64,000 nucleotides of DNA from contig JBCDED010000004.1 of NCBI GenBank assembly GCA_039179985.1, positions 18,963 through 82,962 on the forward strand, in the 5' to 3' direction. The notes below the pieces were generated by a model. That model had not been told where the DNA came from, did not search any database, and saw only the letters and a program-made list of their open reading frames with translations. Source of the DNA: JBCCMQ01 sp039179985. GTDB lineage: Bacteria; Pseudomonadota; Alphaproteobacteria; Rhodobacterales; Rhodobacteraceae. Of the stretch, positions 51,101-60,473 are shown piece after piece. The translations under genes were made by a program, and so were the position numbers. Position 1 is the stretch's first letter. Each line of letters starts with the position of its first letter.

Positions 51101-51535
51101 TCAGGGCCGCGCCCGCGGTTTCGCCGGCGCCGGTTCTGGTGCGGTGTCACGCAGGGCTTCGGCGATGCCGCTGACGGTGTCTGAGAAGAGCTGGTCGAAG
51201 TCCGCTGTTGCCGTCGAAAGCGGATCGTCATCGTCGAATTTCACCGTCTCAACCACGCTGTCGCAGTCGAGGTCAGCCAGGGTAACGCGGCCAAGCCCCA
51301 GCCCGCTCTGCAGAACCAGAATGCAGATCGGGCGCTGGACGGCGGACGGCCCGTGCTCGAACCGGGTGAAGCCGTCGCCTGTTTCGATTTCAACCGTGGT
51401 CCAGCCCGTTTCAGCGTCGAAGGTCCCGCGCGGATGTCCGGCGGCCACCAGAGCCACGATCTCTGTGACGGGCGCGATCGGGGCGGCAGCCAGCACCAAC
51501 AGGGATGCGGTAAGAAAAGACAGCGATCTCGACAT
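51101..51535 (-). CDS. hypothetical exported protein
   Basis: A 144-residue protein with a signal peptide (MSRSLSFLTASLLVLAAAP). The mature part has a beta-rich look (TGWTTVEIETGDGFTRFEHG) and a proline-alanine tail. It lies between convergent miaB and divergent phoH. No family recognised. Confidence 0.6.
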   Translation of the reverse strand: MSRSLSFLTASLLVLAAAPIAPVTEIVALVAAGHPRGTFDAETGWTTVEIETGDGFTRFEHGPSAVQRPICILVLQSGLGLGRVTLADLDCDSVVETVKFDDDDPLSTATADFDQLFSDTVSGIAEALRDTAPEPAPAKPRARP

Positions 51536-51609
51536 GAAAGAAGGCTCGCCCAGACTGCGCCCAGCGTCGATCCAGCCAAGCGTCACACCCCATATTTCGC
51601 GACAATCCG

Positions 51610-52701
51610 GTGACAATTACCGAGATATGCTTGCGTGAAGCCCGAAGGCTTGGCAGCATCCCGTTAAGGAAACCGCGAATCCCGGAGCTTTGCTTGGCCG
51701 AAATTGCGCCCATCCCGCCGTCGCCCGACGACCTTGGCGAAACGCATATCGAATTTCCCGACAACCGACTTCTGATTGATCTCTGCGGTGAATTTGATCG
51801 CAACCTGACCATGATCGAAAGCGCTCTGGGCGTGCAGATCGTGCGGCGCGGCAATCAGTTGATCGTCCACGGGGAAGAGGCAGCGATTGGCAAGGCCGCC
51901 GATGTGCTGCAGGCGCTTTATGCGCGGCTTGAATCCGGACGGCAGATCGAACCGGGCGACATCGACGGCGAAATACGCATGGGATCGTCGGACGTGGGCA
52001 CCGGCACGCGCGACGGCGACCAGCTGGAGATGTTTCGCGGCGGGCGGGTCGAGATCAAGACGCGCAAGAAAACGGTCGAACCTCGGACAGATGCACAGAA
52101 GGCCTATGTGCAGGCCCTCTTTGACCATGAACTGGCCTTCGGAATTGGTCCGGCGGGCACCGGGAAAACCTACATTGCCGTGGCCGTCGGTGTGTCGATG
52201 TTTATCGGCGGTCTGGTGGACCGGATCATTCTGTCACGCCCCGCGGTCGAGGCCGGCGAGCGGCTGGGTTTTTTGCCGGGGGATATGAAGGATAAGGTCG
52301 ATCCGTACATGCAGCCGCTCTACGACGCGCTGAACGACTTTTTGCCCGGCAAGCAAGTGGCAAAGCTGATCGAGGACAAGCGGATCGAGATCGCGCCTCT
52401 GGCGTTTATGCGCGGGCGCACGCTGTCCAATGCGTTTGTCGTGCTGGACGAGGCGCAGAACGCGACATCTATGCAGATGAAGATGTTCCTGACCCGCCTC
52501 GGCGAAGGCAGCCGGATGGTCATCACCGGCGATCGCAGCCAGGTGGACCTGCCGCGGGGCGTCCCCTCGGGGCTCCACGATGCCGAGCGGCTTTTGAAAG
52601 GGATCTCCAACATCTCGTTCAACTACTTCACCGCCAAGGACGTTGTGCGCCATCCGCTGGTGGCGCAGATTATCGAAGCCTACGACAAGGGCGACGCCTG
52701 A
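51610..52701 (+). CDS. phoH: PhoH-like ATPase
   Basis: A 363-residue cytoplasmic P-loop ATPase. Walker A is GIGPAGTGKTYIAVAVGVS, Walker B is FVVLDEAQNATSMQMKMF, and an N-terminal KH-like part begins IEFPDNRLLIDLCGEFDRNL. The gene order phoH-(CPT)-ybeY-corC-lnt is the standard alphaproteobacterial cluster linked to ribosome and RNA quality control. Start GTG at 51610 is uncertain; a TTG further in is possible. Confidence 0.9.
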   Translation: MTITEICLREARRLGSIPLRKPRIPELCLAEIAPIPPSPDDLGETHIEFPDNRLLIDLCGEFDRNLTMIESALGVQIVRRGNQLIVHGEEAAIGKAADVLQALYARLESGRQIEPGDIDGEIRMGSSDVGTGTRDGDQLEMFRGGRVEIKTRKKTVEPRTDAQKAYVQALFDHELAFGIGPAGTGKTYIAVAVGVSMFIGGLVDRIILSRPAVEAGERLGFLPGDMKDKVDPYMQPLYDALNDFLPGKQVAKLIEDKRIEIAPLAFMRGRTLSNAFVVLDEAQNATSMQMKMFLTRLGEGSRMVITGDRSQVDLPRGVPSGLHDAERLLKGISNISFNYFTAKDVVRHPLVAQIIEAYDKGDA

Positions 52702-52712
52702 GGGGGGACCCT

Positions 52713-53267
52713 GTGTCTGGCAAGGTGATCTTTCTGCACGGCGCGTCGAGCAGTGGGAAATCCTCCATTGCCCGGGCCTTGCAGAACGTGGTGAGCGAAC
52801 CCTTCTGGCATATCTCCATCGATCATCTGCGCGACAGCGGGGTTCTGCCCTCGGCCCGGTTCCAGTCCGGCGAGTTCGACTGGCGGCGGGCGCGGCCTGC
52901 GTTTTTTGAGGGCTTTCACCGGTCTCTCGGCGCGTACACATCGGCGGGAAACAACCTGATCCTGGAGCATATTCTCGACAACGAGGGGTTTCTCGGGGAT
53001 CTCGCGGAGGCTTTCAGCGATACCGATGTCTTTACCGTTGGTGTCTTCTGTCCGCCCGAGCTCCTTGCAAAGCGCGAGCTGGCGCGCGGTGACCGCCCCG
53101 CAGGAAGCGCTTTGCGGGATGCCCAGACAATTCACGAAGGTCGCGCCTATGATCTGTCGGTGGACGGGACCGACCCGCCGGAAGAGAACGCCACGCGCAT
53201 CGCCGAAGCCTGGTCCGCGCGCCGTTCGCCTCTGGCCTTTTCCCGCCGCCTGAAGGCCGCGCAATGA
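52713..53267 (+). CDS. chloramphenicol phosphotransferase-like kinase
   Basis: A 184-residue P-loop protein of the CPT family. The N-terminal VIFLHGASSSGKSSIARAL is the nucleotide site, FWHISIDHLRDS follows, and the C-terminal YDLSVDGTDPPEENATRI is the family tail. GTG start with AGGGGGGA upstream. It is wedged between phoH and ybeY, overlapping ybeY by 4 bp. Substrate may be a small molecule unrelated to chloramphenicol. Confidence 0.82.
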   Translation: MSGKVIFLHGASSSGKSSIARALQNVVSEPFWHISIDHLRDSGVLPSARFQSGEFDWRRARPAFFEGFHRSLGAYTSAGNNLILEHILDNEGFLGDLAEAFSDTDVFTVGVFCPPELLAKRELARGDRPAGSALRDAQTIHEGRAYDLSVDGTDPPEENATRIAEAWSARRSPLAFSRRLKAAQ

Positions 53268-53743
53268 CCCTCGAGATCGTCACCGCGGACGATCGGTGGC
53301 ATGATCTGCCTCTGGAAACAATCGCAAAGCGTGCCTCAGACGCGACCCTTGACCATGTCGGTCTGAACCCGGGTGGCTTCCTGATCGCGCTTCTCGCCTG
53401 CGATGACGCGCGGATCGCCGAGCTGAACGCCGACTTTCGCGGCAAGGCCAAACCCACTAATGTACTCAGCTGGCCCGTGGAAGTCCGTGACCCCGCCCTC
53501 CGCCCAAAAGGCGGACCACCCAACGACCCAGAAGAACTAGGCGATATCGCAATTGCCTATGAAACCTGCCTGTCCGAGGCAGAGGCTGGTGGCATAGATG
53601 CGCCGGATCACGTCACCCATCTGATCGTTCATGCAATTTTACATTTACTGGGATATGACCATGAAACCGATGCGCAGGCAGAGGTTATGGAACGTTTAGA
53701 AGTCGAAATACTTGCCAGAATGGGTATTGCGAACCCATATTAG
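53264..53743 (+). CDS. ybeY: endoribonuclease YbeY (rRNA maturation)
   Basis: A 159-residue metallo-RNase needed for 16S rRNA 3' processing and ribosome quality control. The zinc site is HLIVHAILHLLGYDHETDAQ (H-x3-H-x5-H). The N-terminal IAELNADFRGKAKPTNVLSW is also diagnostic. Overlaps the CPT gene. Confidence 0.95.
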   Translation: MTLEIVTADDRWHDLPLETIAKRASDATLDHVGLNPGGFLIALLACDDARIAELNADFRGKAKPTNVLSWPVEVRDPALRPKGGPPNDPEELGDIAIAYETCLSEAEAGGIDAPDHVTHLIVHAILHLLGYDHETDAQAEVMERLEVEILARMGIANPY

Positions 53744-53784
53744 TGAATTACGGCGTATTGCGCCGTTTGTGGTGGAAAGGACAG

Positions 53785-54708
53785 ATGGGCGACGACGCGG
53801 AAGGGTCTTCTATGGCAGCGCCAAGCGCGCGTGCCGACGAGGCCAGAACAAAGCAAGATCAAGCGCAGGTTGATGCGCAGGATCAAAAAGGGTTTTTCGG
53901 CCGAATAATCAGTGTGCTGAGCCCGACTGACATCGAGACGGTTGAACAGGTCGAACCGGTTGTCCATGCCAATGGCAGCATGGCACCGAAGTCGGCTTTG
54001 GGTATGCTGAACCTCCGGCGCCTGCGGGTTGAGGATGTGGCGATCCCGAAAATCGAGATCGAAGCTGTCCCGGTCGATATCAACAAGGACGAGCTGATTG
54101 CGCTTTTCCGAAAGTCGGGGTTCAGCCGTCTGCCAGTCTTTGACGGCACGCTGGATACGCCCGTGGGCATGATCCACCTCAAGGACCTCGCTCTCGTGCA
54201 CGGTTTTAACGGCGGCGGGCCGGATTTTGAAATGCGCGCCATGCTGCGACCCCTGCTCTTCGCGCCGCCCTCAATGCCCATCGGGGTTCTTTTGCAGAAG
54301 ATGCAGAGCGAACGTGTGCACATGGCGCTGGTGATTGACGAATACGGCGGTGTCGACGGCCTGGTGACTATTGAGGACCTCATCGAACAGGTCGTGGGCG
54401 AGATCGAAGACGAACACGATGTGGACGAGGCCGATCTCTGGGTGCGCGAAAGCCCTGGTTGCTATCTTGTCCAGGCCAGGGCGCCGGTGGATGAATTCGA
54501 GGCGGTCGTCGGCCGAAAATTGCAGGATCCTGACGCCGAGGAAGAGATTGACACGATGGGTGGTCTGGTCTTTGTGCTCACGGGCAGGGTGCCCGCGCGG
54601 GGCGAGGTCGTCTCACACCCCGACGGGCTGGAATTTGAGGTGGTCGATGCCGATCCACGCCGTGTCAAACGTTTGCGCGTCCGGGTGCCCGACGCCGACT
54701 GGACTTAG
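53785..54708 (+). CDS. CBS-domain hemolysin/CorC-family protein
   Basis: A 307-residue soluble protein with two CBS domains (VAIPKIEIEAVPVDINKDEL to MIHLKDLALVHG, and VHMALVIDEYGGVDGLVTIE) and a C-terminal CorC_HlyC transporter-associated domain (DTMGGLVFVLTGRVPARGE). Start at 53785 has AAAGGACAG; a GTG at 53743 is the alternative. Fits the ybeY-corC-lnt arrangement. Linked to Mg/Co efflux in other species. Confidence 0.9.
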   Translation: MGDDAEGSSMAAPSARADEARTKQDQAQVDAQDQKGFFGRIISVLSPTDIETVEQVEPVVHANGSMAPKSALGMLNLRRLRVEDVAIPKIEIEAVPVDINKDELIALFRKSGFSRLPVFDGTLDTPVGMIHLKDLALVHGFNGGGPDFEMRAMLRPLLFAPPSMPIGVLLQKMQSERVHMALVIDEYGGVDGLVTIEDLIEQVVGEIEDEHDVDEADLWVRESPGCYLVQARAPVDEFEAVVGRKLQDPDAEEEIDTMGGLVFVLTGRVPARGEVVSHPDGLEFEVVDADPRRVKRLRVRVPDADWT

Positions 54709-54750
54709 GTCGGGGCCCGGCGCTGCGACAGGCCAGCGCGGGCACATGGC

Positions 54751-56298
54751 ATGAGCGACGCATCCGCGCCAGCGTCAGCACTTTCCAGGATCATGGCCGC
54801 CGTTGACGTGCGCCCAAGGCTTACGTCCTTTGTGCTTGGCGCTGTGGCTGGCCTTGGCCATGCGCCCTGGGGGTTCTTCTGGCTTGCCGTGCCTGCGCTT
54901 GCCGCACTCTGTGCTCTGCATATGGCCGCACCGACCACACGCGCGCGCTGGCAGCGCATTTATGTGGCCGGCGTCGGGTATTTCGCCCTGACGCTTTTCT
55001 GGATCGTCGAGCCCTTCATGGTCGATATCGCCCGGCATGGCTGGATGGCGCCCTTTGCACTTTTCTTTCTAGCCACAGGCTTGTCCGTTCTCTGGGCGCT
55101 CGGCGTGTATCTGGCGGAGCGCGTTGCGCACCCTCGGACGCGCTTCGCAGCGGCAGCGACCTGGGTGATTGGGCTAACGCTGGCCGAGATCGTCCGCAGC
55201 CATCTTTTTACTGGCTTTCCTTGGGTTCTGATCGGCTACATCTGGTCGGAGACGCCGCTGGCTCAGTGGTTTGCAGTCTTTGGCCCTCATGGGATGACCT
55301 TTGTGACCCTCGCATTCACAGCGGGCCTTGCCCTGGTCGCGACGGGTCCGCGCCCGGCGCTTGGCCTGTCTCTGGGCGTTCTGGGGCTTGCGGCTGCGCT
55401 TTTGGGGACCTCGGCGGCAATTCCAGCCACGCCGCCCACGGCAGCTGCGCCCATTGTCCGCGTGGTTCAACCCAATGCCGCCCAGCACTTGAAGTGGGAA
55501 CCGGAGTGGGCGCAGGAGTTCTTTGATCGCGCCATGGACGCCACGTCAGCCCAGACAGAGATGCAGCCCGACATCATCGTCTGGCCAGAAACATCTGTAC
55601 CGAGTCTCCTGAGCCAATCGGGTTATCTCTTGGATGCGATCGGAGCGGCGGCGGGAGATGCGGAAGTCGTCCTTGGTATCCAGCGCCGTGAGGGGACGCT
55701 TGCGATGAACAGTCTGGTAACTCTGACCCCGGAGGGCGCGCTGGCGGCGATCTATGACAAGCATCACCTCGTGCCCTTCGGGGAATACATGCCGCTCAGG
55801 GATTTTGCGGCGCGGTTTAAGCTCTATGCGCTCGGCGACCGGCTGGGGACAGGGTACACACCCGGGCCCGGCCCGCGCCTGATCGCATTCGAAAACGCCG
55901 GGCCAGCCTTGCCCCTCATCTGCTACGAGGCGATCTTTCCCCATCTGGTGAACGCGGCACCGGCGCGGCCCGGCTGGCTGTTGCATATCACGAATGATGC
56001 GTGGTTCGGGGAAATCTCGGGACCCTACCAGCACCTCGCACAGACCCGCCTGCGGGCTATCGAACAGGGGCTGCCCGCTGTCCGGTCCGCCAACACTGGT
56101 GTCTCCGCGGTAATCGACGCCTACGGTCGCGTCGTCGCGGAAATCGGTCTGGGCAAAACCGGCTTTGCCGAGGCGCCCCTGCCGCCCAAGCGTCCGCCAA
56201 CCCTCTATAGCCGCACCGGCGACTGGCCCGCCTACGCCATTGTGCTGATCGGCCTCATCTCTCTTCTTATCTTCCGGCGCCGCACGATTTCAGATTGA
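54751..56298 (+). CDS. lnt: apolipoprotein N-acyltransferase
   Basis: A 515-residue inner-membrane enzyme that N-acylates lipoproteins. Six or more N-terminal helices precede a nitrilase-like periplasmic domain. The catalytic residues are E in IIVWPETSVPSLL, K in IYDKHHLVPFGEYMPL and C in LICYEAIFPHLVN. ATG at 54751 follows corC by 42 bp. Confidence 0.94.
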   Translation: MSDASAPASALSRIMAAVDVRPRLTSFVLGAVAGLGHAPWGFFWLAVPALAALCALHMAAPTTRARWQRIYVAGVGYFALTLFWIVEPFMVDIARHGWMAPFALFFLATGLSVLWALGVYLAERVAHPRTRFAAAATWVIGLTLAEIVRSHLFTGFPWVLIGYIWSETPLAQWFAVFGPHGMTFVTLAFTAGLALVATGPRPALGLSLGVLGLAAALLGTSAAIPATPPTAAAPIVRVVQPNAAQHLKWEPEWAQEFFDRAMDATSAQTEMQPDIIVWPETSVPSLLSQSGYLLDAIGAAAGDAEVVLGIQRREGTLAMNSLVTLTPEGALAAIYDKHHLVPFGEYMPLRDFAARFKLYALGDRLGTGYTPGPGPRLIAFENAGPALPLICYEAIFPHLVNAAPARPGWLLHITNDAWFGEISGPYQHLAQTRLRAIEQGLPAVRSANTGVSAVIDAYGRVVAEIGLGKTGFAEAPLPPKRPPTLYSRTGDWPAYAIVLIGLISLLIFRRRTISD

Positions 56299-56336
56299 CG
56301 CCGGAACGCGCCGGTCCTATGCGCGAAAGCCAACCC

Positions 56337-56380
56337 CTCCACAACGGCTTCCTGGCGTGGTGGGACGACACGAATGGAGC
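56337..56380 (+). ncRNA. SAM/SAH riboswitch upstream of metK
   Basis: A short RNA just before metK matches the SAM/SAH riboswitch known from Rhodobacterales metK leaders. P1 is CCAC (56339-56342) with GTGG (56357-56360). The loop CACAACGGCTTCCTGG carries the conserved core, and the pseudoknot strand AATGGAGC at 56373-56380 pairs with GGCTTCC. That strand contains the metK Shine-Dalgarno (GGAG, 56376-56379), so ligand binding would hide it and block translation. Confidence 0.88.
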
Positions 56381-56386
56381 GCCTCA

Positions 56387-57568
56387 ATGTCCCGTGCAGA
56401 TTACCTTTTTACCTCGGAGTCCGTCTCCGAAGGACACCCTGACAAAGTTTGTGACCGCATTTCCGATGCCGTGCTCGATGCCTTCCTCGCCGAGGAAGAG
56501 ACCGCGCGCGTTGCCTGCGAGACCTTCGCCACGACGAACCGCGTGGTCATTGGCGGAGAGGTCGGGCTGACCGATCAGGACAAGCTCGCCGACTACATGG
56601 GCCGCATCGAAGAGATCGCCCGTGCCTGCATCAAGGACATCGGTTACGAACAGGACAAATTCCACTATGCGACCTGCGAGGTCACGAACCTGCTGCATGA
56701 ACAGTCTGCCCATATCAGCCAGGGGGTCGTCGGCGGCGGCAACCGCGATGAAGGCGCCGGTGACCAGGGTATCATGTTCGGCTATGCGACGACCGAAACA
56801 CCCGACTTGATGCCAGCGCCGATCCACTACGCCCATGCGGTCCTGCGTCGGCTGGCAGAGGTGCGCAAGGATGGAACGGAACCGGCGCTTGGCCCGGATG
56901 CAAAATCGCAGCTGACCGTGCGGTATGAGAACGGCGCGCCGGTGGGTGTGAGCACCATTGTTCTGTCAACGCAGCACCTGGATGCGGATCTGACATCGGA
57001 TGACGTGCGCGCCATTGTGGAGCCCTACGTCACCGAAACGCTGCCCGACGGCTGGATCACGGGCGACACCGAATGGTGGGTGAACCCCACCGGCAAGTTT
57101 GTAATCGGCGGACCCGACGGCGATGCCGGTCTGACGGGCCGAAAGATCATCGTGGACACCTACGGCGGCGCGGCGCCGCACGGAGGTGGCGCATTTTCGG
57201 GCAAGGACCCTACCAAGGTCGACCGCTCGGCAGCCTATGCGGCGCGTTATCTTGCCAAGAATATCGTTGCCGCCGGGCTCGCGGAGCGGTGTACGCTGCA
57301 ACTCTCCTATGCCATCGGAGTCGCAAAACCGCTGTCGATTTACGTCGACACCCATGGCACCGGCAAGGTGCCCGAGGCCGAGATCGAAGCGCTGATCGCC
57401 CGCGAAATCGACCTCAGCCCGCGCGGAATCCGCACGCGGCTTGAGCTCAACAAGCCGATCTATCAGCGCACCGCAGCCTACGGACATTTCGGACGGACGC
57501 CCGAGGCGGACGGCGGTTTTTCCTGGGAGCGCACGGATCTGGTTGATCTTCTGAAGGGCGCGATCTGA
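56387..57568 (+). CDS. metK: S-adenosylmethionine synthetase
   Basis: A 393-residue enzyme making SAM from methionine and ATP. FTSESVSEGHPDKVCDRISD is the N-terminal signature, GAGDQGIMFGYATTETPDLM the first active-site loop, and GGGAFSGKDPTKVDRSAAYA the P-loop-like GGGAFSxKD motif. ATG at 56387 is 7 bp after the riboswitch-embedded Shine-Dalgarno. Followed 8 bp later by trmB. Confidence 0.97.
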   Translation: MSRADYLFTSESVSEGHPDKVCDRISDAVLDAFLAEEETARVACETFATTNRVVIGGEVGLTDQDKLADYMGRIEEIARACIKDIGYEQDKFHYATCEVTNLLHEQSAHISQGVVGGGNRDEGAGDQGIMFGYATTETPDLMPAPIHYAHAVLRRLAEVRKDGTEPALGPDAKSQLTVRYENGAPVGVSTIVLSTQHLDADLTSDDVRAIVEPYVTETLPDGWITGDTEWWVNPTGKFVIGGPDGDAGLTGRKIIVDTYGGAAPHGGGAFSGKDPTKVDRSAAYAARYLAKNIVAAGLAERCTLQLSYAIGVAKPLSIYVDTHGTGKVPEAEIEALIAREIDLSPRGIRTRLELNKPIYQRTAAYGHFGRTPEADGGFSWERTDLVDLLKGAI

Positions 57569-57576
57569 AAGGCACC

Positions 57577-58290
57577 ATGGCGGATTCGACCCACAGTTCC
57601 GGCGCGCCCTGGCGTAATTTCTACGGGCGCCGCAAGGGTAAGGGTTTGCGGGCTGTTCAGCAGAAAGACATTGACGAGCGGCTCGATGCGCTGTCGCCGG
57701 GACCCGTGGACTGGGACGCCAATCCGGGCCGCACGCCGCTCGATCTTGCCTGTCTTTTTGGCGACCGGCCGCTCTGGCTGGAGATCGGCTTCGGCGGTGG
57801 CGAGCATATGGTGCATCAGGCGGCGCTCAACCCAGATGTCGGTCTCATCGGCTGCGAGCCCTATATCAACGGCGTTGCGATGCTTTTGGGCAAGATCCGC
57901 GAGGCGGGCTTGGACAATATCCGCATTCACCCCGGCGACGCGCGGGATCTCTTCGACGTGCTCCCGGACCGCCGCGCCGGGAGGGTCTTTCTCCTCTATC
58001 CCGATCCCTGGCCAAAAAAACGCCATCATCGCCGCCGGTTCGTGACGCAAGAGCATCTGAAACCCCTGTCACGCGTCATGGCGCCCGGGGCCGAGTTGCG
58101 GATCGCTACAGACATCCCCGATTACGTCCGACAGGCACTGGAAGAGGTGCCAAAGGCGGGCTTTCGCTGGACGGCAGAGCGCGCGGCGGACTGGCAAAAA
58201 CCCTGGGCGGATTGGACGCGCACCCGGTACGAGGCCAAGGCCCGACGCGAGGGCCGTGTGCCCCACTACCTGACCTTTATCCGGGCGTGA
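57577..58290 (+). CDS. trmB: tRNA (guanine-N7-)-methyltransferase
   Basis: A 237-residue SAM-dependent methyltransferase that forms m7G46 in tRNA. It has LEIGFGGGEHMVHQAALNP, GCEPYINGVAMLLGKIREAG, LLYPDPWPKKRHHRRRFV and WTRTRYEAKARREG, all TrmB signatures. It shares the metK operon and so probably its SAM-responsive region indirectly. Confidence 0.95.
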   Translation: MADSTHSSGAPWRNFYGRRKGKGLRAVQQKDIDERLDALSPGPVDWDANPGRTPLDLACLFGDRPLWLEIGFGGGEHMVHQAALNPDVGLIGCEPYINGVAMLLGKIREAGLDNIRIHPGDARDLFDVLPDRRAGRVFLLYPDPWPKKRHHRRRFVTQEHLKPLSRVMAPGAELRIATDIPDYVRQALEEVPKAGFRWTAERAADWQKPWADWTRTRYEAKARREGRVPHYLTFIRA

Positions 58291-58378
58291 CTTTTTTCGT
58301 CCAGATGCCCGGTGCCCTGATTTACCCCGGCCCCGGTCTGGGCTAGGTCCGGCAGGGATAATCTGAGCGAGGTTCCCC

Positions 58379-59731
58379 ATGTCAGGCCACGGCACTCCAG
58401 TTCCGATGATGGCGAAAGCCGGCCCGCCTTTGCGCGGCGTGGCCGATGTGCCTGGCGATAAATCGGTCTCGCACCGGTCCCTGATCCTCGGCGCGCTCAC
58501 GGTGGGCGAGACGCGGATCACGGGGCTTTTGGAAGGCGAAGACGTCCTGGCGACCGGCGCGGCCATGCGCGCCTTCGGCGCCGAGGTGACCGACCACGGG
58601 GGCGGCGAGTGGTCCGTGCACGGCGTGGGAGTCGGCGGTTTTGCCGAACCCGAAGACGTGATCGACTGCGGCAATGCGGGAACCGGTGTCCGTCTGATCA
58701 TGGGGGCCATGGCAACGACGCCGATCACGGCGACCTTTACCGGCGACGCCAGTTTGCGCTCGCGGCCCATGGCGCGGATCACCGACCCGCTCAAGGGGTT
58801 CGGCACCGCCGCCTATGGGCGCGCGAAGGGGCGTCTGCCAATGACCCTGGTGGGTGCCGCGGACCCGCTGCCCGTCGACTACACGGTGCCCATGCCCTCG
58901 GCGCAGGTGAAATCCGCGGTGCTCCTTGCCGGTCTGAATGCGCCGGGGCAAACCGTCGTGCGCGAGGCCGAAGCGACACGCGACCACACCGAGCGGATGC
59001 TCGCAGGTTTCGGCGCCGAGGTAGCGGTAGAAGAAACGGCAGGAGGAAGGGAAATCACCCTGACAGGGCAGCCGGAACTGAGGCCTCAGTCCATTGCAGT
59101 GCCTCGGGATCCCAGTTCGGCCGCCTTTCCGGTCTGCGCCGCGCTCATCGTGCCCGGGTCGGACGTGCTGGTGCCCGGCATTGGGCTCAACCCCACACGC
59201 GCCGGTCTTTATCAGACCCTCCGCGACATGGGGGCCGATCTGAGCTTTGAGAACGAGCGCGTCGAAGGCGGAGAACCGGTGGCCGACCTGCGGGCGCGGT
59301 TCTCTGACGCCATGACCGGCATTGAGGTTCCGCCAGAGCGTGCGCCCTCGATGATCGACGAATATCCGATCTTGTCGGTTGTCGCCGCCAATGCCACCGG
59401 CAATACAGTGATGCGCGGCGTCAAGGAACTGCGCGTCAAGGAAAGCGACCGGATCGACGCCATGGCCCGGGGACTTGAGGCCTGCGGTGTGACCATCGAG
59501 GAAGATGAGGACACGCTGATCGTCCACGGCCTGGGGCCGGGCGGCGTGCCGGGCGGGGCGACCTGCGCGGCGCGGCTCGACCACCGGATCGCTATGTCCT
59601 TTGTGTGTTTGGGCTTTTCGGCGAAGAAACCGGTGACAATTGACGACGCGGCACCGATCGCCACGTCCTTCCCGATCTTCGAGCCGCTCATGGCGCGGCT
59701 GGGCGCGACGCTGCACAGGGTCAATCGCTGA
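58379..59731 (+). CDS. aroA: 3-phosphoshikimate 1-carboxyvinyltransferase (EPSP synthase)
   Basis: A 450-residue shikimate-pathway enzyme. Present are VPGDKSVSHRSLILGALTVG, DCGNAGTGVRLIMGAMA, TGDASLRSRPMARI and LRVKESDRIDAMARGLEACG. It resembles the class II (CP4-type) group in length and the GNAGTGVR loop, where Ala rather than Gly is associated with glyphosate tolerance. Seven bases before cmk. Confidence 0.95.
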   Translation: MSGHGTPVPMMAKAGPPLRGVADVPGDKSVSHRSLILGALTVGETRITGLLEGEDVLATGAAMRAFGAEVTDHGGGEWSVHGVGVGGFAEPEDVIDCGNAGTGVRLIMGAMATTPITATFTGDASLRSRPMARITDPLKGFGTAAYGRAKGRLPMTLVGAADPLPVDYTVPMPSAQVKSAVLLAGLNAPGQTVVREAEATRDHTERMLAGFGAEVAVEETAGGREITLTGQPELRPQSIAVPRDPSSAAFPVCAALIVPGSDVLVPGIGLNPTRAGLYQTLRDMGADLSFENERVEGGEPVADLRARFSDAMTGIEVPPERAPSMIDEYPILSVVAANATGNTVMRGVKELRVKESDRIDAMARGLEACGVTIEEDEDTLIVHGLGPGGVPGGATCAARLDHRIAMSFVCLGFSAKKPVTIDDAAPIATSFPIFEPLMARLGATLHRVNR

Positions 59732-59738
59732 TGGCGAC

Positions 59739-60365
59739 ATGACGGAAGGCCCTTTCACAGTTGCTATCGACGGAACTGCCGCGGCGGGGAAAGGCACGCT
59801 GGCGCGCGAAATCGCGCGCAGCTTCGGCTTTGCCCATCTTGACACCGGCCTTCTTTACCGGGCGACCGGCGTGAAGGCTGCCGAAGGTCTGGGCCCGGTT
59901 GCCGCGGCACAGTCGCTCACGCCCGAAGACCTCAGCCGCCCTGACCTGCGTAGCGGCGAGGCCGGCAAAGCCGCCAGCCGTGTGGCAGCCCTCCCCGAGG
60001 TGCGCGCGGCCCTGCTGGCCTTTCAAAAGCAGTTTGCCCGGCGCCCCGGCGGCGCGGTGCTGGACGGGCGCGACATCGGCACGGTTATCTGCCCGGAAGC
60101 CGAGGTGAAGTTCTTCGTCACCGCCTCCGACCGCGTGCGCGCAGAGCGCCGGAATGCCGAATTGACTGCAGCAGGCGAGGACACGACCCTGGAAGCCGTG
60201 CTCGCGGCCTTGCAAAGCCGCGATGCCGCCGATGCCGCGCGCGACACCGCCCCCATGCGGCCCGCTGGGGACGCGGTGCTGCTCGACACCACCGAGATGT
60301 CGGTGGAGGCGGCTGTCGCGGCGGCCAAGGCGCAGATTGAGGCGGCGCTTCGCGCGCGCGGCTGA
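59739..60365 (+). CDS. cmk: cytidylate kinase
   Basis: A 208-residue P-loop kinase phosphorylating CMP/dCMP. Walker A is VAIDGTAAAGKGTLAREIA; the CMP site includes HLDTGLLYRATG and VLDGRDIGTVICPEAEVKFF. ATG at 59739. aroA-cmk normally leads to rpsA; here rpsA starts 3.5 kb later. Confidence 0.93.
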   Translation: MTEGPFTVAIDGTAAAGKGTLAREIARSFGFAHLDTGLLYRATGVKAAEGLGPVAAAQSLTPEDLSRPDLRSGEAGKAASRVAALPEVRAALLAFQKQFARRPGGAVLDGRDIGTVICPEAEVKFFVTASDRVRAERRNAELTAAGEDTTLEAVLAALQSRDAADAARDTAPMRPAGDAVLLDTTEMSVEAAVAAAKAQIEAALRARG

Positions 60366-60473
60366 TCCGCCACCGCAAAAGACGTTGCCGCGAGGTCACG
60401 GCGTTCTGCCTGTGGCGGTTGCATTTGGGAAACGGCTGGACAAAACCCACTGTCCTCCGCCACCTCGGTGGCC

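Noticed and set aside
58382..59845. 487-codon open frame on the minus strand
   Set aside because: Antisense shadow of aroA with His/Arg-rich composition and no recognisable domain.
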